Below, one piece after another: positions 56,831-64,000 of a stretch of 64,000 nt of DNA. Position numbers and translations under genes: made by a program. Every line of letters begins with the position of its first letter. The first letter of the stretch is position 1. Under the pieces are notes generated by a model. That model was not told the DNA's origin and did not search any database. It saw nothing but the letters and a program-made list of their open reading frames with translations. This DNA comes from Symbiodinium microadriaticum. Lineage: Eukaryota > Sar > Dinophyceae > Suessiales > Symbiodiniaceae. The stretch is taken from NCBI GenBank assembly GCA_001939145.1, contig LSRX01000052.1:39724-103723 (forward strand), written 5' to 3'.

Positions 56831-58429
56831 ATATATATATATATATAAGCAGCCGTATGGCGATGAACATGATGGCAATGGTAGTGGGTTCGGGGCCCGA
56901 AACGCCAAACTCCGAGACTTGTTGAGGGCCTTGGGTTGATTGCGTCTCCGCTTTCCTCAGTTTCTGAGTTGAGAACTTGTGGTTGCAAGCCGTTCAGTGG
57001 CAATGCATTTGTTTGGATGTCTTCCCACTTACCAGTTATTCCTTGCTAGCCCTTTTCTATGTTGTTGCTGCATATCACTCTCGATGTGGTGAGTTTACAA
57101 CTACGCTCGTTCATGCTATGGTTACGACTTCATCATTGTCAAAGCCCAGTACTGTTGTGACAAACTCCTGGTAGGATGGCATAGCCATCATCATAATGGT
57201 TGTAACTATCATATTATTAGTCATAGCAATAGTAACCGTATGGTTGCTATTGTTGTATGCGCTGTGATGATGTTCCGCTTCCCATGACTGAGATCAGCGT
57301 ATGCAGGGTATTCTGTAGGGGTTGGGGTTAAGGGAGTAGGGTTTGGGGATAGGTATTGTACATGAAACTCTGTGCACAAATTGTGATTTGTTTGTTTTGC
57401 TTGAGCAATCTGCATCAAAGTTCGAACCGTGATGTGCGCCTGTCTTATGGTAACTGTGGCTGTATCCAAGACCTGATTGTGCACAGCTATAGACAAGTGT
57501 TCTTGTTATTGTGACACATTTGTGGCAGATTTGATTGTGCTCTTGTTACCATCGGCATTTGTTGTGATAGCAACATACCGTTGGTACACACCACAAGAAG
57601 CAACAAGTCCAGGCAAGCGTGATGCTTCTCAGCTTTACTATTCTATTTACTTGTGTTGATATTTATTCGTTAATATAGTGTCACCATCACCATGACTCAT
57701 GACTGCTGTCAACCAATCTTGCCACCAGCATTACTGTTATCACGGTTGTTGTCATGATGGCGAAGATGATGGTGATGACAACAATGATGGTGCTAATGGT
57801 TATAATCTTAATTGTTTTTGCAATTTTAGGTCTTATCTCATGGTTACGCAAGTGCTCGACCTGGGGAACAGTTCTCGCAAAGCAGGTTCATGCAGCTACT
57901 GAGGATTCATACCCCGGCAGACAAGTTAATGTCAGAGTCCCAGGCCACCGCGAAGTGGTGACTTGCAGTCATGGCAGCCCTTGTCCGCTTCAGAAGTTTC
58001 CTGTTGGGAAGCTCTACTAGTGTGCAGTCGCAAGCCTTGGGCTTTGCATAAGTTAGCCACGAGCTTTTCGAAGTCTGAAGTCCTAAATCCCTCAAGCGAC
58101 CAAAAGTCCCTCAAGCTTCCTCTAGAACCCGTGTGACCTTGGTACCGCTAGAACCCTAAACCCCAATTCCTGCACCTCCCTAAAAGCAGCACTGCACATC
58201 TATTTTAACACGTCTGCTCAGGCGGACAAAGACCGAGTGGGTCAAATGCCATGCATCAAAAACTGACAACGATCAAAGAGCTAAGGTTTAGGGTTTACCT
58301 AGAAAGTTTCAGGTTGAAGTAGTATATATACACATATATATATATATATATATGTATTTTCCGGGGGTGTTGTAAGGTTTCTAGTAGGTTTTTGCAGGGT
58401 CTTGGAAGGGTCTTAAATCCTAAACCCCT

Positions 58430-58760
58430 GGCCCTCAACCCTAAACCCTTCAACCCTAAACCCTTCAACCCTTCAACCCTAAACCCTAAACCCTTCAACC
58501 CTAAACCCTAAACCGCTTAAGCCCATGGTCCGTGAAGCTTGTGGGTTTAGAGTTTAGGGCCTTTAGGGTTTAGGGTTCAGGGCCTTTAGGGCCTTTAGGG
58601 TCTAGGGTCTAGGGTCTAGGGTTTAGGATAGATGCAGATGTGTTCTCAAGATTAGTAAGTATTGCCTAAACCCTAAACCCTAAACCCTCAACCCATCTAT
58701 ACCCTAAACCCATCTAAACCCTCAACCCTCAACCCTAAACCCTAAAGCCTAAACCCTGAA
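58430..58760. repeat. Opposed CCCTAAA and TTTAGGG islands
   Basis: CCCTAAA-type units at 58430-58515, TTTAGGG-type at 58545-58625, CCCTAAA again at 58665-58760, i.e. the orientation flips twice within 330 bp. Confidence 0.88.
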
Positions 58761-60041
58761 CCCCTAAGCCTGAAGACTTATGCCCCTAGCCTCAAGGGCT
58801 TTGGCGTTCATGTACCGCAGGGGGGGATTCATATTATGCTTTTTAGGGTTTCGTAGGGTCCATACACCCATGTAGTACATTATTCGGCCCGAAACCCTCG
58901 ACCCTGAACCCTAAGTGGCGGGGTCAGCGTATCCTATGTTGCTGGAGTTGTTCAGTTGGTTCATTCAGAGCTGATGCTGTGCCTGCAGTCCTGGCATGCG
59001 CACGCGCCAGCACGTAAACCCTACCTCAAGCCCTAAACCCTAAACCCTAAACCCCTAAACCGAACCCTATACCACGAACCTGGAAAGCTCTTGTAAAAAA
59101 GGCCCCTGAAAAGAGCTATCAGGGCATAGATGCTGCCTGTTTTCTGCATCTTATTGGATTTGTCAGGTCACTGAGTCGCCAAACCCTAAGCCCCAAGCCC
59201 ATAACCTAAACCCTAAACCCATAAGCCCGTAAAACCTAAACCCTAATCCCATAACCCCAAACCCCTAAACCCTAAGACAAAGCGCTCAGCCCGACCCTAT
59301 ATACATATCTGCCACCCCAACCCCTCTAAAACTCCAAACCCTAACCTCTGAGTCCTAAAGCCCTTAAGCCCCTGAACCCCCATGTCCCCCCTAACCCCAA
59401 CCTCAAGAGTTTTCGTCTTGAGCCCTAAACCCTTAAATCCTAAACCCTAACCCTCGGTCCTAAATTGAGTCCCGGAACCCTTCGACCGGAGAGTCACTAG
59501 GCGTTAGAGCCATACGCGCAAAAAGAGAGAACGAAGAAAGAAACCCCCAAACCCCTAAACCCCTAAACCTCTAAACCCCTAAATCCCTCAAACCCTTGAA
59601 CCCCCCCTAAACCTCTAAACCCCTAAACCCTTATAGATCCCTTATAGACCCCTTTAAAGGAACCCTGAAGTTCGCAAGCCCCGAAGTCCCTAAACCCTTA
59701 AGGGCCTTGCTTCAGAGGCCTTGGAGCCTCGGCGTTGGGGAGGTTGAGAGCCGTCGGGCTCCAGCTTGAAACTTTAGGGGTTTAGGGGTTTAGGGTTTGA
59801 GGGCTCCAGCTGGGGGTTAGGGTTTAGGGCTGATACCGCCATGGCAGCAGCTCATGAGCTGGAATGTCAGAGTCTGGGCTTTGTTTAGGAGTGCCCGACT
59901 TTGATGTTTTTTTTTGGGGTTTAGGGTTTTTTTTGGGGACCGGTTCCTTAAGTGATCCTTTTTCCTCCCTGGCTACTTCAAAGATTCACAAAGCCCAGGA
60001 GTGCACAGCTGCAAAGCTTCCAGAGTGTGAGCCTGCTCCAG

Positions 60042-60248
60042 ATCACAACCCACACGCGGGGGGAGTACCTTTCGCCACATCTGGCTGCCAAGCTGCTCAT
60101 CGCCGCAGTGCCCGTGTTCATCGCTGCTTATTGGGTCTATGCCTACAGATCCCCGAGGGCGAGCCCTCAGAAGAGAGAGCCGGGCATGTCCAGCAGCATG
60201 CTCTTAGCTCTGGGATCCACTCTGCTTCTTGATTCTTGGCTCTTGTGA
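60042..60248 (+). CDS. Exon with one membrane segment, unknown gene
   Basis: Acceptor CTCCAG at 60036-60041. Reads ITTHTRGEYLSPHLAAKLLI then AAVPVFIAAYWVYAYRSPRAS, a hydrophobic helix followed by a basic stretch, to a stop at 60246-60248. It may be the tail of an unseen gene or an early exon of the transporter that follows at 60516; I cannot decide. Confidence 0.45.
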   Translation: MTTHTRGEYLSPHLAAKLLIAAVPVFIAAYWVYAYRSPRASPQKREPGMSSSMLLALGSTLLLDSWLL

Positions 60249-60515
60249 AGAGATTGAGTTCTCGTTACCATGCAAACGCTGCTGTGTCAACTAGACTGTT
60301 TTGTCAGCTAAGCTAAGCTATCTTGGAAGCCTTCACCGTTACTATAGTTTTTCCTCCCTGACGAAGGAACAAGTACGTGCCATAGTTCTGCCTGAACCCA
60401 AAACCCTAGCACGTGCCATAGTTCCGTCTGAACCCCAAGCCCCAAAACTCTAAGCCCCTAAGCTCTAAACGCTATAAACCTCCCAAAACCCTACACCCTA
60501 AACTCCCGAGCCCAG

Positions 60516-60635
60516 GATTTTTTCTGCACCGACCAGTACCAACCGAGCATGCCGGACATGGCAGAAGACTTTGGGGTACAACCGGCGCAGATGGGTGCGA
60601 CGATTCAAGTCCACCTGCTCCTGACCTCCTTTATG
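60516..60635 (+). CDS. Exon of an MFS transporter (Bcr/CflA drug-resistance type)
   Basis: Acceptor CCCAG at 60511-60515. Reads FFCTDQYQPSMPDMAEDFG then VQPAQMGATIQVHLLLTSFM. It matches the end of helix 1, the T-D-x-Y-x-P-S/A-L/M-P motif and the start of helix 2 of Bcr/CflA-type proton-driven exporters of the plasma membrane. A GT donor at 60636 (ATG/GTTTCG) ends it in phase 0. The following helix and G-P-L-S-D-R-x-G-R-R motif are not found downstream, because tandem repeats and an unresolved base follow. Confidence 0.72.
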
Positions 60636-61404
60636 GTTTCGGGCTTTAGGGGTTCAGGGTTTATTGTTTAGTCCACCTGCTCCTGACCTCCTTTATGGTT
60701 TCGGGCTTTAGGGGTTCAGGGTTTATTGTTTAGTCCACCTGCTCCTGACCTCCTTTATGGTTTCGGGCTTTAGGGGTTCAGGGTTTATTGTTTAGTCCAC
60801 CTGCTCCTGACCTCCTTTATGGTTTCGGGCTTTAGGGGTTCAGGGTTTATTGTTTAGTCCACCTGCTCCTGACCTCCTTTATGGTTTCGGGCTTTAGGGG
60901 TTCAGGGTTTATTGTTTAGTCCACCTGCTCCTGACCTCCTTTATGGTTTCGGGCTTTAGGGGTTCAGGGTTTATTGTTTAGTCCACCTGCTCCTGACCTC
61001 CTTTATGGTTTCGGGCTTTAGGGGTTCAGGGTTTATTGTTTAGTCCACCTGCTCCTGACCTCCTTTATGGTTTCGGGCTTTAGGGGTTCAGGGTTTATTG
61101 TTTAGTCCACCTGCTCCTGACCTCCTTTATGGTTTCGGGCTTTAGGGGTTCAGGGTTTATTGTTTAGTCCACCTGCTCCTGACCTCCTTTATGGTTTCGG
61201 GCTTTAGGGGTTCAGGGTTTATTGTTTAGTCCACCTGCTCCTGACCTCCTTTATGGTTTCGGGCTTTAGGGGTTCAGGGTTTATTGTTTAGTCCACCTGC
61301 TCCTGACCTCCTTTATGGTTTCGGGCTTTAGGGGTTCAGGGTTTATTGTTTAGTCCACCTGCTCCTGACCTCCTTTATGGTTTCGGGCTTTAGGGGTTCA
61401 GGGT
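60608..61404 (+). repeat. 62-bp minisatellite duplicating an exon end and its splice donor (12.8 copies)
   Basis: The unit starts AGTCCACCTGCTCCTGACCT and ends GGGTTTATTGTTT. Copies start at 60608, 60670 and every 62 bp to the unresolved base at 61405, with no visible variation. The first 28 bp of the unit are the last 28 bp of the transporter exon; the rest is intron with GGTTTCGGGCTTTAGGGG. Confidence 0.96.
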
Positions 61405-61492
61405 NCAGTAGCAGTAGCAGTAGCAGTAGCAGTAGCAGTAGCAGTAGCAGTAGCAGTAGCAGTAGCAGTAGCAGTAGCAGTAGCAGTAGCAT
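61405..61492. repeat. (CAGTAG)n hexanucleotide repeat after an unresolved base
   Basis: One N at 61405 separates it from the 62-bp array. About fourteen perfect CAGTAG units follow. The single N probably marks a join between two unresolved repeats. Confidence 0.95.
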
Positions 61493-61911
61493 AGTAATAG
61501 TAGTAGGTAGAAGTAGAAGCAGATGCAGAGGTTGAAGTAGAAGTAGACGTCAACGTCGTCGTCGTCGTCGTCGTATTTTTTGGTCATTTGTTTGGCTCTC
61601 TGTAATTAAGGGCTGACGGGTGTCTTAATTCAGAGATGTTCCTTCAGTTGCAGAGGGATCTTTTGCATATTTTGGGGTCAGTTGATTCAATGACGGGCGT
61701 TCGGCTCGTCTGGGAAAGGTGAACGTCGTAAAAGCTGTAGCAGCAGCAGTGTGCGCAGTTTGTGTGTGGGCTTAGGGTTAATTAGGGTTGAGCGAATAGT
61801 GCCGGGAGTGATGGTCTTGACCGAATGTGTATGTTCGGAGCTGTGTCCGCGGTATGCGCCTCGTTTGAGGATACCGACAGCGTAAGGTAGCGAGTATTGG
61901 GATCACAAGGA

Positions 61912-61987
61912 TCCCTAAACCCTAAACCCTAAACCCCCTAAACCCCTAAACCCCTAAACCCCTAAACCCTAAACCCTAAACCCTAAG
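61912..61987 (+). repeat. CCCTAAA/CCCCTAAA telomere-type tract
   Basis: About ten units of CCCTAAA and CCCCTAAA. Confidence 0.95.
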
Positions 61988-62077
61988 ACTGGTGACTGCC
62001 TTTCTCGAGGTTTGCTGAAGGCATTAGTCGCTGTCCAGCCCTCGGCCTCATGCCTTCTGCTGGGACTTGTTGATACT

Positions 62078-62174
62078 GTTGATGATATAAATCCTGCACT
62101 ACCTTAAGGCCCCTAAACTATGGGAATTATGGTATATTCCTTATCATGGGTAGTGCAGGCTTTCTATCATCAAC
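62078..62174. mobile_element. 97-bp inverted-repeat element, copy 3
   Basis: GTTGATGATATAAATCC at one end and TATCATCAAC at the other, with core CCCCTAAACTATGGGAATT. Same length and layout as copy 1, with about a dozen differences. Confidence 0.9.
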
Positions 62175-62463
62175 CGTAGTATGTTGCCCCCAAGCCCCGA
62201 ACCAATGCTAACACCAAAAGTAGACTCTTCAGCCCGACAGCTGGAAATCTTGCAGAGCACAGGGGCAGAAAATGCCCAAGTCAGACCTGACAAGATTAAA
62301 ACCCTAAACCCTAAACCCCTCAATGCCTAAACCCCAAACTCTAACACCCCCCAAGATTTCAGCCCTAAAGCCCCAAGCCTTAAACCCCTGCCTGCAGCCC
62401 AGGTGATCCTGGGCGGCCAGGTTCTCCTGGCTACCAGCACCCTGTGGCTTGATCTTTAATTAT

Positions 62464-62578
62464 TAGGGTTTAGGGTTTGGGGTTTAGGGTTTAGGGTTTA
62501 GGGTTAGGGGTTAGGGTTTAGGGTTTAGGGTTTAGGGTTAGGGTTTAGGGTTTAGGGTTTAGGGTTTAGGGTTTAGGT
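62464..62578 (+). repeat. TTTAGGG telomere-type tract
   Basis: About sixteen TTTAGGG units with a few TTAGGG and TTTGGGG variants. Bounded by CTTTAATTA on the left and TTATTAAAG on the right. Confidence 0.96.
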
Positions 62579-62679
62579 TATTAAAGACATTGCTCCCTTG
62601 CCGTAGACGTAGACCCAGAAATCCCACAACCCCCAGTTCAAAATCCTAAGCATATGATTTTGAGCCCTCAGCGCTCAGT

Positions 62680-62740
62680 ACCCTAAACCCTAAACCCCTA
62701 AACCCCAAAACCCTAAACTCTAAACCCTAAACCCTAAACA
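62680..62740 (+). repeat. CCCTAAA telomere-type tract
   Basis: About eight CCCTAAA/CCCCTAAA units. Confidence 0.93.
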
Positions 62741-63462
62741 GGTGTTGCGGCTGCGCCGAGACCTTTTCCTGGTTTGTCATGGGCCGGATCTTTCAGGCGC
62801 TTGCTTAACTCTGAGGCTCCTTCAAGGTTCCCTCAAAGGGTCTATCCTAGGGTTTAGGGTTTAGGGTTTAGGGTTAGGTAGTATTAGGGAGACCCCTTGA
62901 AGGGGACCCTTCTGAACCCTACTTGTAGCTCTCTTAAAGGGGACCTTATGGAGAGGGTCTATATCCCCCCAGGGTCCCCCTAGTCCTAACTCCCAGTCTA
63001 GTGGGAGTTCTCGAAGGGTCTAGGGTTTGGGGTTTTGGGTTGAGAGATCCGCAGGTTCCTTTGACGGTTCTGTAGGGGGTTTAGGGCTTAGGGCTTGGAG
63101 CTCAAGGCTTTGCGTTTTTCAGACTGGTGGTCTTTGCTTGGTTTAAACGGTCAACAGCAACAGACCAAAGTCTCGGAAGCCGCTGGTTACTTTAACCCTG
63201 AACCCTAAATCTCACGGATCTTGGACGGCGCCTAATTGCGATGAGTTTCAGAAGTTCGGAGCCCTAATCATTTTCAAGCCCTACAGAGTAGGTTCTTCCC
63301 CATAAGGACCTTGAGCCCTAGACCCTGTTTGAATTCAAGGACTTGCAGTACTAAAGTCCCTAAACCCTAAACCCTAAACCCTGAATTCGACTTGCCGTAC
63401 TAAAGTCCAAAGGAGGTACCCGACTTCTGAAGCCCAGACTTCAACCACCCAAGCGCAGTGGG

Positions 63463-63540
63463 GTTTGGGGGTTTAGGGGTTTAGGGTTTAGGGGTTTAGG
63501 GGTTTAGGGTTTAGGGTTTAGGGGTTTAGGGTTTAGGATT
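63463..63540 (+). repeat. TTTAGGG telomere-type tract
   Basis: TTTAGGG and TTTAGGGG units mixed. Confidence 0.93.
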
Positions 63541-63685
63541 TGTTTGGGGTTCCGGCAAGTGTTGTGTAGGGGTTTTATATGTGCCAGCATTCACGACATG
63601 CCTTTCCCCTAGCAGCCACATGGTAAAGCTATACACCCCCTCCCCCTCTGTGGAGTTACATCGGGTCCAAAAGGGCATTCATTGG

Positions 63686-63790
63686 GGTTTAGGTTTTTGG
63701 GAGTTTAGGGTTTAGGGTTTAGGTTTTAGGGTTTAGGGTTTAGGGTTTAGGGTTTAGGTTTTAGGGTTTAGGGTTTAGGGTTTAGGGTTG
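63686..63790 (+). repeat. TTTAGGG telomere-type tract
   Basis: About fourteen units with two GGTTTTAGGG variants. A short opposed CCCTAAA run follows at 63906-63944. Confidence 0.95.
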
Positions 63791-64000
63791 TTTAGAGTGG
63801 AGACCTGTTGCCCAACTCGGCTTCTCAGTCAGGTGTGCTGGGATTAGGAACGCGGAGTGCGGACGCAGATAAGGGCTGTGCACGGGGATGGTGTCCCAAT
63901 TATTCACCCTAAACCCTACACCCTAAACCCTAAACCCTAACTAAACCGTAAGCACACCCTAACTCCCTTAACCCTAATTTGCTGTACTGTTTTTTTGACT

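Larger units (their letters stand above)
56319..60041. other. Non-coding, with scattered telomere-like islands
   Basis: No convincing exon. Contains an inverted-repeat element at 56740, TA runs at about 56831-56848 and 58324-58352, and CCCTAAA or TTTAGGG islands at about 58430-58515, 58545-58625, 58665-58760, 59030-59060 and 59200-59275. Confidence 0.5.
61493..64000. other. No recognisable gene; telomere-like islands
   Basis: GTC triplets at about 61548-61573, an inverted-repeat element at 62078, and telomere-type islands listed separately. I found no exon with a recognisable domain. Confidence 0.5.

Noticed and set aside
1..64000. Dinoflagellate spliced-leader sequence or spliced-leader RNA gene
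   Set aside because: I looked for the conserved CCGTAGCCATTTTGGCTC leader by eye on the plus strand and found only short partial matches such as CCTTGGCTCAAACG near 51431.

Overview
The window looks like nuclear DNA from a dinoflagellate, probably Symbiodiniaceae-like. Signs for this are: dispersed TTTAGGG/CCCTAAA telomere-type motifs throughout the right third; small exons in long repeat-rich introns, some of which need GA or GC donors; a ubiquitin-like plus ankyrin-repeat gene; a decayed Ty1/copia polyprotein with the GHW-x-x-D-P-E-C type zinc knuckle; and very abundant microsatellites. No operons, ribosome-binding sites, rRNA, tRNA or cas genes were seen. Species assignment is inference.

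Layout. 1-9.3 kb: non-coding, with GAG, CAC/CAT, CT, TTC and GTAT/TA simple repeats. 9.3-18.1 kb: an array of degenerate CCCCTAAACCC-GAAACTCTCGAA units, organised into an approximately 212-bp higher-order repeat and split by a minus-strand copia element (10.65-17.53 kb). The element keeps zinc knuckle, protease, a SAP/exonuclease-X-like segment, a methyltransferase-like segment, integrase, reverse transcriptase and RNase H, but has several frame breaks and no LTRs. 18.1-22.9 kb: non-coding, with GAT and AT/GATA microsatellites and an assembly gap. 22.97-24.09 kb: an intact minus-strand ubiquitin-like/ankyrin gene. 24.1-36.8 kb: mostly non-coding with several simple repeats, ending in a G-rich array and a second gap.

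37.16-39.6 kb holds the most unusual object. Perfect (ACT)15 blocks of 45 nt alternate with 16-nt segments that are all different, at an exact 61-bp period for 38 consecutive units with no indel. The plan is CRISPR-like (identical repeats, unique constant-length spacers, degenerate terminal repeat) but sits in a eukaryotic context without cas genes. It could be a new kind of array or an artefact; raw reads would decide.

39.7-50.7 kb: non-coding apart from a 3-kb stretch of overlapping open frames (43.4-46.9 kb) that looks like a decayed gene of unknown family. 50.7-56.3 kb: a multi-exon plus-strand gene for a pentameric ligand-gated ion channel homologue (extracellular beta-sandwich, FPVD motif, four membrane segments) with a cysteine-rich exon near the 3' end. 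Its introns consist largely of telomere-like sequence, and one carries a roughly 97-bp inverted-repeat element found twice more nearby. 60.0-60.6 kb: a membrane-segment exon and the first recognisable exon of an MFS (Bcr/CflA-like) transporter, whose 3' end is caught up in 12.8 copies of a 62-bp tandem repeat. 61.4-64 kb: telomere-like islands with no recognisable gene.
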